Of a stretch of DNA of 64,000 nucleotides, positions 26,575 through 34,599 are shown piece by piece. The translations under genes and the position numbers were made by a program. Under the pieces are notes generated by a model that ran no database searches, had not been told where the DNA came from, and saw only the letters and a program-made list of their open reading frames with translations. Each line of letters starts with the position of its first letter. Positions within the stretch are counted from its first letter, which is position 1. Origin of the DNA: Rhizobacter sp964253025 (lineage in GTDB: Bacteria; Pseudomonadota; Gammaproteobacteria; Burkholderiales; Burkholderiaceae_C); contig NZ_CAXUQC020000001.1 of assembly GCF_964253025.1 (NCBI RefSeq), positions 4,650,001-4,714,000 on the forward strand, written 5' to 3'.

Positions 26575-28014
26575 TCAGGGGGGCCCCGGCCGAGCCGCCG
26601 AACGGCCTTCCTCCGGCAGCGTCCAACCGCCGCCGAGTGCCTTGAACAAATCCAGCGCGGCGACCAGTCGCGCCTGCCGCAACTGCGCCAGCTGATCGTC
26701 TGCCGAGAACAAGGTCCGCTGTGCATCCAGCAGGTTGCTGAGCGTCTCGACCCCTTCCCTCAGCTGCACCTCGGACAAGCGCAAGGTGCGCTGCGCCTCG
26801 TCGCGGATCACCTGCTGCACCGCTTCCTGTTCGCGGTAGCGGCCGACGTTGGCAAGCGCGTCGTCCACCTCCTTCAGCGCGGTGTAGGTGTCGCGCCGGT
26901 AGGCCTCCACGAGCTGGCGCCGCACCGACTCGCTCACCGCCACCTGATTCCGGCCGCGATCGGCCTCGAACAGGGAGCGCAGGATGGAGGCGGCGATCTC
27001 CACGCTGTACGCCGGGTTGGCGAGCTTGAGGAGCGAATCGCTCGCGAAGCCGGCGGCCCCGGAGAGCGACACCGTGGGCAGCAGCGCAGCGCGGGCCGCG
27101 GCCACATCGGCGTCGGCCGCATCCAGCGCGGCCTCGCTGCTGGCGATGTCGGGCCGACGGGTCAGCAGATCGGCGGGCAGCACCGTGGATGGCGCAGGCA
27201 CCTGCACGCCCGCGAAGTCGACGGCCGCCACGCCCATGCCCTGCGGTGGCCGCCCCAGCAGCAAGGCGAGGGCGCTCAGGCTCTGGCGCTCCTGCACTTC
27301 AAGCGGCAGCACGGTGGCACGCTGGGCCAGCACCGTGCTGCGCTGCCGGCTGCGGTCGAGTTCGGAGGCCACGCCGTTCTGGTAGCGCGCCTCCACGATC
27401 GACATGAGCTTCTCCGCGATGGCGAGGTTGCGCCGCGCCACGTCCAGGCGGATGCGCGTGGCCAGCACCTGGAAGTACGCCTGGGCCACCCCGGTGGTCA
27501 GCGAGAGCCGGGCGGCCTCCAGGTCGTAGCGGCTGCCGCGCAGCGCCGCTCGGGCTCCTTCGTTCACCGCGGCAACACGCCCCCACAGGTCGATCTCGTA
27601 GCTGATGCCGACGGAGGCGCTGGTGCGCTGCGTCCCCACACCGTCGCGCCCCTTGCTTCCGGCGTAGGCGGCGCTGGTGTCGGCGCCGACACTCAGCTGA
27701 GGGTAGAGGGACGACCCCGCCAGCCGCGCGGCCAGCTCCGCCTGACGCACGCGCTCGGCGGCGATGCGCAGGTCGGGACTGCCGGCCTGCGCTTCGGCAA
27801 TGAGCGAGGTGAGTTCATCGGAGCCGAAGCCCCGCCACCACGCCGCCTCTACGGCCCGGTTGTCGGCGTTGGCGAAAGCCGCTTCCGCCCAGCGTTCCGG
27901 CAAGTCGAGGGCGGGGCGCGTGGTCTCGATGGGCGTGGCGCAACCCGCCAAGGCGCTGGCCAGCAGCAAGCAGAGCAGGCGACGGGACGGGCGGGACAAG
28001 GTGCGAAGGATCAT
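26575..28014 (-). CDS. outer-membrane efflux lipoprotein, NodT/TolC family
   Basis: 479 residues. The signal peptide ends in a lipobox (LASALAGC, Cys about residue 24). Two OEP repeats follow, with the usual landmarks DLRIAAERVRQAELAARLAG, ISYEIDLWGRV, LLTRRPDI and DLFKALGGGW. It forms the outer-membrane channel of a tripartite pump, and the MacB and MacA partners are directly upstream. The ATG at 28014 lies 13 bases after the MacB stop. The longer upstream frame lies inside macB and is rejected. Confidence 0.93.
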   Translation of the reverse strand: MILRTLSRPSRRLLCLLLASALAGCATPIETTRPALDLPERWAEAAFANADNRAVEAAWWRGFGSDELTSLIAEAQAGSPDLRIAAERVRQAELAARLAGSSLYPQLSVGADTSAAYAGSKGRDGVGTQRTSASVGISYEIDLWGRVAAVNEGARAALRGSRYDLEAARLSLTTGVAQAYFQVLATRIRLDVARRNLAIAEKLMSIVEARYQNGVASELDRSRQRSTVLAQRATVLPLEVQERQSLSALALLLGRPPQGMGVAAVDFAGVQVPAPSTVLPADLLTRRPDIASSEAALDAADADVAAARAALLPTVSLSGAAGFASDSLLKLANPAYSVEIAASILRSLFEADRGRNQVAVSESVRRQLVEAYRRDTYTALKEVDDALANVGRYREQEAVQQVIRDEAQRTLRLSEVQLREGVETLSNLLDAQRTLFSADDQLAQLRQARLVAALDLFKALGGGWTLPEEGRSAARPGPP

Positions 28015-28027
28015 GGGAACAGCGCGG

Positions 28028-30025
28028 TCATTCCGCGGAGAGCGCGACCACCGGGTCGAGCTTGGCCGCCTTCTTGGCCGGCAGGTAGCCGAAGACCAGG
28101 CCGGTGGCGAAGGCACAGCCGAAGGCCAGCAGCACGGGAGCAAGCGAGTACTGCACCGGCGTGTCGAAGGCGCCGATGATGGCAGCGGTGGCCAGGCCAC
28201 CGACGACGCCGATGGCGCCGCCCAACCCGGAGACCACGACCGCCTCGATGAGGAACTGCTGCATGATGTTCGCCTCGCGGGCACCCGTGGCCATGCGAAT
28301 GCCGATCTCGCGCGTGCGCTCCGTCACCGACACCAGCATGATGTTCATCACGCCGATGCCGCCCACCAGCAGCGAGATGGCCGCGATGGAACCCAGCAGG
28401 ATGGTCAGGGTGTTCTGCGTCTGCTCGGTGGCCTCGATGATGGACGCCATGTTGCGGATCTGGAAGTCGACCACGCCGTGGCGCTCGGTCAGCAGCGCCT
28501 CCACGGCCGCTTGCGTTTCGTCGATGCGCGACACATCGTTCACCGCTACCGTCACGTTGCGCAGGTAGCGCTGGCCCGACAGGCGCAGGCTGCTCGTCGC
28601 GTACGGCACGAACACCACGTCGTCCTGGTCGCTGCCCATGGGCGACGCGCCGCGCGGCGTCATCACCCCCACCACCTGGAACACGAGGTTGTTGATCAGC
28701 ACGAACTCACCCACCGGGTCCTGGTCCGGAAAGAGCGCCTTCGCGACCGTCTCGCCCAGCACGGCGACGGTGGCGTAGCCGATCTCGTCGTCCTCGCTGA
28801 AGAAGCTGCCCTTGGCGACCGGCCACTGGCGCGCCAGCGGAAACTTGTAGGAGGTGCCGGTGACGCTGGTGCTGAGGTCCGACGTGCCGACGCGCAAGGT
28901 GGCGCTGCTGTTCTGCTCCGGCACGGCCGCCAGCACGTTCGGCACTTCGTCCACCGCGTTCACGTCCGCCAGCACGAGCGTGGCCGTGCCGCTGAAACCA
29001 CGCTGGTTCGGCGCACCCGGGCGCACCAGCAGCAGGTTCGACCCCATCGCGCTGATGCGGTCCATCACCTGCTGCTTGGCGCCGTCACCGATTGCCAGCA
29101 TGGCGATGACGGAGCCGACACCGATGACGATGCCGAGCAGGGTGAGTGCCGCGCGGAAGAGGTTGGCCCGCAACGAACGGAAAGCCATGCGGCCGGCCTC
29201 CGCAATGTCGCCCAGGTGGGTGCCTTCGCGCGGCACGATGGGCCGCACGAAGTTCTTCTGCGTGGGCGAGACAGGCGCCGGCCCGCTGTCGCTGCGGATC
29301 AATCCGTCGCGGATCTCGATCAGGCGGTCGGCGTGGTCGGCCACTTCCTTCTCGTGAGTGATCAGGATCACCGTGTGCCCGCGCTGCGACAGCTCGGCCA
29401 GCAGGCGCATCACGTCGTCGCCGGTCTTCGTGTCGAGAGCGCCCGTCGGCTCGTCGGCCAGGATGATGCGGCCGCCGTTCATCAGCGCGCGCGAGATGGA
29501 GACCCGCTGCTGCTGGCCGCCGGACAACTGGTTGGGCCGGTTCTGCAGCTTGTCGGCAAGGCCCAGCTCGGTCAGCAGCTGGCGCGCGCGCTCATGCCGT
29601 TCATCGGCGTCCAGCCCCGAATAGATGGCCGGCACTTCGACGTTCTCGGCCGCGCTCGCCCCGGCGATCAGGTGGTAGCTCTGGAAGACGAAGCCGAAGT
29701 CGTCTCGACGCAGGCGGGCCAGATCGTCGGGCGCGAGGGACGACACGTCGCGTCCCATGAACTCGTAGGTGCCGGTGCTCGGACGGTCCAGGCAGCCCAG
29801 GATGTTCATCAGCGTGGACTTGCCCGAGCCGGAGGTTCCCATGATGGCGACGAACTCGCCCTCATGGATGTCGAGGTCGATGCCATGGAGCACGGTGACC
29901 GCAAGTTCGCCGTTGCGGTAGGTCTTCGTGACGCCCCGCAGGCGGATCAGCGGCACCGCGTCGGCCGGCCGCACGGGCCCTGGAACCGACGGCGCAGCCT
30001 GCACCGTCGACAGTGAGTCAACCAT
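28028..30025 (-). CDS. macB: MacB-type ABC transporter, ATPase-permease fusion
   Basis: 665 residues. The N-terminal ATPase has Walker A GTSGSGKST, signature LSGGQQQRVSISRAL and Walker B IILADEPTGALD. It is followed by four transmembrane helices and a large periplasmic domain between helices 1 and 2 (MacB_PCD plus FtsX-type permease). With MacA and the NodT channel it makes a tripartite exporter; MacB systems move macrolides, lipopeptides, haem precursors or siderophores. The ATG at 30025 shares its A with the macA TGA (TGATG), so translation is coupled. Confidence 0.95.
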   Translation of the reverse strand: MVDSLSTVQAAPSVPGPVRPADAVPLIRLRGVTKTYRNGELAVTVLHGIDLDIHEGEFVAIMGTSGSGKSTLMNILGCLDRPSTGTYEFMGRDVSSLAPDDLARLRRDDFGFVFQSYHLIAGASAAENVEVPAIYSGLDADERHERARQLLTELGLADKLQNRPNQLSGGQQQRVSISRALMNGGRIILADEPTGALDTKTGDDVMRLLAELSQRGHTVILITHEKEVADHADRLIEIRDGLIRSDSGPAPVSPTQKNFVRPIVPREGTHLGDIAEAGRMAFRSLRANLFRAALTLLGIVIGVGSVIAMLAIGDGAKQQVMDRISAMGSNLLLVRPGAPNQRGFSGTATLVLADVNAVDEVPNVLAAVPEQNSSATLRVGTSDLSTSVTGTSYKFPLARQWPVAKGSFFSEDDEIGYATVAVLGETVAKALFPDQDPVGEFVLINNLVFQVVGVMTPRGASPMGSDQDDVVFVPYATSSLRLSGQRYLRNVTVAVNDVSRIDETQAAVEALLTERHGVVDFQIRNMASIIEATEQTQNTLTILLGSIAAISLLVGGIGVMNIMLVSVTERTREIGIRMATGAREANIMQQFLIEAVVVSGLGGAIGVVGGLATAAIIGAFDTPVQYSLAPVLLAFGCAFATGLVFGYLPAKKAAKLDPVVALSAE

Positions 30026-31551
30026 CAACGCCCCCTGCCCGAGCCGGGCGGCACGCCCGCCGGACCACCGGTCAGGCCCCCGCCCGACGGCGTGCCGGAC
30101 GAGGCGTTGCGCTGTGCGGCCGGCGGCGGCTTCATGCCGGTGATGACCTCGTCCCCTTCGGCGAGGCCCGACAGCACCTGGGCCTGCACCCGGGTCACGA
30201 CGCCCAGCTCGACGGGTCGCTCGGTGATCGCCCCTTGCGCGTCGATCACCTTGACCGTGCCGCGACGCGGCGCCCGCGGTGCCGCCTGCCCGACGAATCC
30301 ACCCGCCGTGCCGCGGTCCACCGGACCGGATGCCCCGGCGGCCGGACGCTCGGCAGTGGCGGCATCACCGGCTGCGCGACGGCCCCGGCCGCGCGGCGCA
30401 GACGCCGGACCCGCCACCGCCGAAGCTGCCGGCGCGCTGGCCGCGGGCGCGGATGCACCTTCCGGGCGGCTCGCCGATCGGGCCGGCACATCACTGGCCC
30501 CCCGGTCGCGGCGTGCACCTCGACTGGAAGCGCCCGCGTTGCGTGTCATGGTCACGGCCGCCGTGGGCACCAGCAGCACGTCCTGGGCGGACGCCGCGAT
30601 GAAGAACACCTGCGCCGTCATGTTGGGCATCAGGGCCTGGTTGGTGTTCGGAACGTCGAAGAGGGCGTTGTAGAGCACCACGTTGTTCGTGACCGTCGGT
30701 GTCGGCTCCACCTTGCGCAGCGCGCCGTACCAGCGGCGGCCCTGGCCGCCGAGCGTGGTGAAGTACACCTCCATGCCGCGCCGCAGCTTGGAGACCTCGG
30801 CCTCCGACACCTGCGTCTGCACCGTCATCGTGGTCAGGTCGGCGACCCGGAGGATGGTCGGTGCCGACTGGTTCGCGTTGAGGGTCTGGCCCTGCCGCGC
30901 CGTCACCGACACCACCGTGCCGGTCATCGGCGCATAGATGCGCGCGTAGTTGAGGTTGGCCTCATCGGCCCGCAATGCCGACTCGGTCTGCTCGATCTGG
31001 GCCTGAACCGACGCGGCCTGCGCCTTGGCCGAGCGCACGGCAGCTTCGGCCAGTTGCAGGGCTTCGGTCGTCGTCGCGTCAGCGGCAGTGAGGTTCTTCT
31101 GGCGCCGCAACTGCAGCTCGGCCAGTGCCAGCGCCGACTGCCGCTCGGTCAGCGTGGCGCGCTGGCTGCGCAAGCCGGCGCGGCGGGCATCCGCCGTGGC
31201 CTTCAGCACGGTGGGGTCGATTTCGGCGAGCAGGTCGCCCGCCTGCACCTGCGAACCCACTTCGACATGAAGCCGCTTCAACTGGCCCGACACCTGAGCG
31301 CCGACGTCGACATAGTCGCGGGGCTGCACCGTTCCCGTGGCCGTCACCAGGTCCTCGATGTCGCCGCGCTGCACGGTGGCGAGCTGGTACTGCTCACGCG
31401 GGTCGGCCCCATTGCCGTAGGTCTTCCAGGCCCACCAGCCGGCGCCGGCCAGCACGGCGGCCATCAGCATCAGGGCCAGGGGGTGAGTGAAGCGGCGAGC
31501 CAGGGACGGGCGCTTGGAAACGTTCATGGAGGAGGCGGGCGTGGACGGCAT
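30025..31551 (-). CDS. macA: MacA-type periplasmic adaptor with an Ala/Ser/Arg-rich insertion
   Basis: 508 residues: an N-terminal anchor helix (about 24-44), a lipoyl/barrel-sandwich domain, a helical hairpin (about 110-200) and a beta-barrel domain (about 210-330). About 90 low-complexity residues rich in Ala, Ser, Pro, Gly and Arg follow (about 30262-30540), and then the membrane-proximal domain. It links MacB to the outer-membrane factor. Two starts are possible: 31551 (chosen) and 31527, neither with a strong Shine-Dalgarno. It is the first gene of macA-macB-nodT and diverges from the BaeSR-like pair, which probably controls it. Confidence 0.92.
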   Translation of the reverse strand: MPSTPASSMNVSKRPSLARRFTHPLALMLMAAVLAGAGWWAWKTYGNGADPREQYQLATVQRGDIEDLVTATGTVQPRDYVDVGAQVSGQLKRLHVEVGSQVQAGDLLAEIDPTVLKATADARRAGLRSQRATLTERQSALALAELQLRRQKNLTAADATTTEALQLAEAAVRSAKAQAASVQAQIEQTESALRADEANLNYARIYAPMTGTVVSVTARQGQTLNANQSAPTILRVADLTTMTVQTQVSEAEVSKLRRGMEVYFTTLGGQGRRWYGALRKVEPTPTVTNNVVLYNALFDVPNTNQALMPNMTAQVFFIAASAQDVLLVPTAAVTMTRNAGASSRGARRDRGASDVPARSASRPEGASAPAASAPAASAVAGPASAPRGRGRRAAGDAATAERPAAGASGPVDRGTAGGFVGQAAPRAPRRGTVKVIDAQGAITERPVELGVVTRVQAQVLSGLAEGDEVITGMKPPPAAQRNASSGTPSGGGLTGGPAGVPPGSGRGR

Positions 31552-31689
31552 CAGGACGATTGCATCCAGTGTGGCGAGCCGAGCCCGCGGCACTGAGGAA
31601 GCAATGGGACAATCCGTAACAGAATGAAACCGGAGCGATCGTAAACGGTCTTGCACAGTGCTTGCCCGATTGAGGCTTAACCTGCGTCC

Positions 31690-33201
31690 ATGCTCCCGTC
31701 GCCCGATTCCCCGTCTGCGGCCGGCCCGGCCGCAGCCCCGTCGCGGCCGAGATGGCCAGCCCGTCTCGACAGCCTGCGCATCAAGCTCTTCCTGGCGGTC
31801 GCCGGCGCCAATGCCGTGCTCGCGCTGGCCGCCTACCTCGTCTTCAGCTGGAGCTTCGACCAGGGCTTCGTGGAGTACCTCAATCGCGCCGACGAAGCGC
31901 GTCTCCAACCGGTGGTGCAGCGACTGGCCGAAGGCCATGCGCGCCATGGCGGCTGGGGTTGGGTGGCCGACGATCGCCGCCAGTGGTTCGATCTGCTGCG
32001 CGACGTGCTGGGCACCCGCATGGGCCGCCGTCCGGAGGAGGCGCCGTCCGCGCCCGGCGAGCCGAACGGTCCGCCGCCGTCGCCCCCGCCCGATCCGCTG
32101 CTCACCATCGACCCGCGCCTGATGCTGCTCGATGCCGACGGGCGCCTGCTCATCGGCAGGCCGGAGATGGCCCAGGAGGCCTTGCGCAAGCCGATCATGG
32201 TGGGTTCCGAGGTGGTGGGCCACCTCGGCTACGTGCCGCGGCTCAAGACGGTGGCCTCGCTCGAGCGACTCTTCGCGTCCCAGCAGAACCGCAAGTTCGC
32301 CGCCATTGCGGGCGGCATGCTGGCAGCGGGCCTGCTTGCCAGTGCCCTGCTCGCCTGGTGGCTCGCCGGCCGCATCGGGCGTCTCGCGCAGGGCGCGCAT
32401 GCACTCATCCAGGGCCACTACGCCATGCGGCTCGAGGTCGCCGGGCACGACGAACTCGACCAGCTGGCCCGCGACTTCAACCAGCTGGCCGAGACGCTGG
32501 AAGCCGCTCAACGTGCGCGGCAGCAATGGATCGGCGACATCGCCCACGAGTTGCGCACGCCCCTGGCCGTCCTGCGCGCCGAGATCGAGGCCTTGCAGGA
32601 CGGGGTGCGGCCGCTCGGCCCCGCCAGTCTGGGGTCACTCGCCCAGGAAGTCGCGCGGCTGTCGCGTCTGGTCGACGACCTGCGGCTGCTGTCGTTGTCG
32701 GACATGGGCGCGCTCACGTACCACAAGGCTCCCGTCGATCTTGGCGAGGCCATCGCCGACTGCATCGCAGCCCACCGTGGCGCCTTGCATGACAGAAGCT
32801 TCGACGTGGCGCTGGACCTGACGGACGGCTGCGCCCTGTCGGGTGACAGCGCGCGGCTGGCGCAGGTCTTTTCCAACCTGATGCAGAACACACTGCGCTA
32901 CACCGATGCGCCAGCGCGGTTGCGGGTGACGCTGCGGCGCGAAGCTGAATCGCTCCTCGTCGACTGGGAGGACAGCGCCCCTGGCGTTCCCGCCAGCGAG
33001 CTGCCACGTCTCACCGAGCGCCTCTACCGTGTCGAAGGTTCGCGGAGCCGGGCGGGCGGTGGCTCGGGGCTCGGCCTCGCCATCGCGCACGCCATCGTCC
33101 TCGCCCATGGTGGCGACATGCATGCATCGGCCAGCTCGCTCGGCGGCCTGGACTGGCGGCTGCGCTTCCCCGCCTCACTCACCGGAGGCCGCCGTGCCTG
33201 A
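31690..33201 (+). CDS. baeS: BaeS-like sensor histidine kinase
   Basis: 503 residues. It has two transmembrane helices (about 30-55 and 200-228) around a ~140-residue periplasmic sensor containing a Pro-rich stretch. HAMP, HisKA with H286 (IGDIAHELRTPLAVLRAEIE) and a HATPase_c with N box (LMQNTLRYT) and GSGLGLAIAHAIV follow. EALQDGVR, LVDDLRLLSLSD and LTYHKAPVDL closely follow E. coli BaeS, which senses envelope stress and toxic compounds. It overlaps the response-regulator gene by 8 bases and diverges from macAB, so regulating that pump is a natural guess. Confidence 0.85.
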   Translation: MLPSPDSPSAAGPAAAPSRPRWPARLDSLRIKLFLAVAGANAVLALAAYLVFSWSFDQGFVEYLNRADEARLQPVVQRLAEGHARHGGWGWVADDRRQWFDLLRDVLGTRMGRRPEEAPSAPGEPNGPPPSPPPDPLLTIDPRLMLLDADGRLLIGRPEMAQEALRKPIMVGSEVVGHLGYVPRLKTVASLERLFASQQNRKFAAIAGGMLAAGLLASALLAWWLAGRIGRLAQGAHALIQGHYAMRLEVAGHDELDQLARDFNQLAETLEAAQRARQQWIGDIAHELRTPLAVLRAEIEALQDGVRPLGPASLGSLAQEVARLSRLVDDLRLLSLSDMGALTYHKAPVDLGEAIADCIAAHRGALHDRSFDVALDLTDGCALSGDSARLAQVFSNLMQNTLRYTDAPARLRVTLRREAESLLVDWEDSAPGVPASELPRLTERLYRVEGSRSRAGGGSGLGLAIAHAIVLAHGGDMHASASSLGGLDWRLRFPASLTGGRRA

Positions 33202-33874
33202 ACGCATCCTCATCGTCGAGGACGAAGACAAGATCGCCGAGGTGCTGCGCGACTATCTGCTGCCCCATGGTTTCGGAGTGCACCGGCTTTCGCGGGGCGA
33301 CGAGGTGGACGCCTGGATGCGCGAGCACGGCGCCGATCTGGTCTTGCTCGACCTGATGCTGCCGGGGTGCAGCGGCCTCGACGTCTGCCGCTCGCTGCGT
33401 CAGCACAGCCGCGCCGCCATCGTGATGGTCACGGCGCGCGTGGAGGAGATCGACCGCCTCCTGGGCCTCGAACTCGGCGCTGACGACTACATCTGCAAGC
33501 CGTTCAGCCCGCGCGAAGTGGTGGCGCGCGTGAAGGCCGTGCTGCGGCGCACACAAGGCCGCGACCTGCCGCCCGAGCACGAGCTGGTGCTGGACGACGC
33601 CGGGTGGCGCGCCTTGCTCGGCGGTCGGGACCTCGGTCTGACGGCGGTGGAATACCAGCTGCTCAAGGTGATGGCCGCCCAGCCGGGCCGGATCTTCTCG
33701 CGCGACCAGCTGATGGATGCCATGTACCGCGACACCCGCGTCGTGTCCGATCGCACCGTCGACAGCCACATCAAGAAGCTGCGCCGCAAGGTGGCCGACG
33801 TCTCGCCGGAGCGCGAGATCATCCATTCGGTGTACGGCGTGGGCTACAAGTTCGAGTGGTCCGGCAACACCTGA
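33194..33874 (+). CDS. baeR: BaeR-like OmpR-family response regulator
   Basis: 226 residues. The receiver domain has acidic pocket ED10-E and phospho-acceptor D53 (LVLLDLMLPG), with Lys in ICKPFSP. The C-terminal winged helix (about 130-225) contains VVSDRTVDSHIKKLRRK, close to BaeR. It starts at GTG 33194, inside the kinase gene (8-base overlap); the receiver fold begins right there, and the longer frame upstream is antisense noise. It probably activates macAB and its own operon. Confidence 0.87.
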   Translation: MPERILIVEDEDKIAEVLRDYLLPHGFGVHRLSRGDEVDAWMREHGADLVLLDLMLPGCSGLDVCRSLRQHSRAAIVMVTARVEEIDRLLGLELGADDYICKPFSPREVVARVKAVLRRTQGRDLPPEHELVLDDAGWRALLGGRDLGLTAVEYQLLKVMAAQPGRIFSRDQLMDAMYRDTRVVSDRTVDSHIKKLRRKVADVSPEREIIHSVYGVGYKFEWSGNT

Positions 33875-34119
33875 AGCGGCAGCGGCGCGCGTCCGATGTG
33901 CACGCCGTGAAGCATCCCTTGCGCACCACCTGATGCGAGCGGACGACAAATCGCGTTCTCACCGGGGAAGAATGCGGGGTTTACCTGTGAAATCTGCTTC
34001 TCAATGCAGCACTCTCGCAGTAGTATTCGCTCCGCACGTGGTCATGGAGAACAGAGGGCTCATGCGGCTTTCACCCAACCCGGGCACATCAACCACTCAT
34101 TTGATGGAGAGAATTCAAC

Positions 34120-34518
34120 ATGGCAACTGCGAAACCCCCCGCGAAGAAGGCGGCTCCTGCGAAAAAGGCAGCGGCCAAGAAAGCCGCACCGGCCGCCAAG
34201 AAGGCAGCGCCCGCCAAGAAGGCCGCTCCGGCCAAGAAGGCCGCTGCAAAGAAGGCCCCCGCCAAGAAGCGCACGCCGAACGCTGCGTTCATGAAGGCGA
34301 TGACCCCGAGCCCCCAACTGGCCGCCGTCATTGGCGACACCCCGGTGCCCCGCACCGAGGTCACCAAGAAGGTCTGGGAGTACATCAAGAAGCATGACCT
34401 CCAGGACGCCGCCAAGCGGACCATGATCAACGCCGATGCCAAGCTGAAGGAAATCTTCAAGAAGGCCCAGGTCTCGATGTTCGAGATGACCAAGCTGATC
34501 AACGCTCACCTCAAGTGA
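34120..34518 (+). CDS. SWIB/MDM2-domain protein with histone-H1-like Lys/Ala tail
   Basis: 132 residues. The first ~52 are almost pure Ala/Lys/Pro in AAKK/PAKK repeats, like the tails of histone H1 and AlgP. From about residue 55 a SWIB domain follows (MTPSPQLAAVIGD, EVTKKVWEYIKKHDLQD, INADAKLKEIF, MFEMTKLINAHLK). SWIB is a eukaryote-like fold that occurs in chlamydiae and many Burkholderiales. The basic tail should bind DNA, so a nucleoid-associated role is likely but untested. A strong intrinsic terminator follows, so it is a single-gene unit. Confidence 0.92.
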   Translation: MATAKPPAKKAAPAKKAAAKKAAPAAKKAAPAKKAAPAKKAAAKKAPAKKRTPNAAFMKAMTPSPQLAAVIGDTPVPRTEVTKKVWEYIKKHDLQDAAKRTMINADAKLKEIFKKAQVSMFEMTKLINAHLK

Positions 34519-34540
34519 GCGGCGGGCCTCGGCCCATTGC

Positions 34541-34572
34541 AAAAGCCGGTGCAGCGATGCACCGGCTTTTTT
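34541..34572 (+). terminator. intrinsic terminator of the SWIB gene
   Basis: AAAAGCCGGTGCA, a 4-base loop, then TGCACCGGCTTTTTT: a 9-bp perfect GC-rich stem extended by A/T pairs and followed by a T-run. It starts 22 bases after the SWIB stop and, being symmetric, may also serve the converging hybrid kinase gene. Confidence 0.9.
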
Positions 34573-34599
34573 CATGGCTGCGGTGCTGTCGGCGGCCGC

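Noticed and set aside
27764..30016. A 750-codon plus-strand frame over macB
   Set aside because: Antisense to MacB; product is His/Asp/Arg-rich without any domain.
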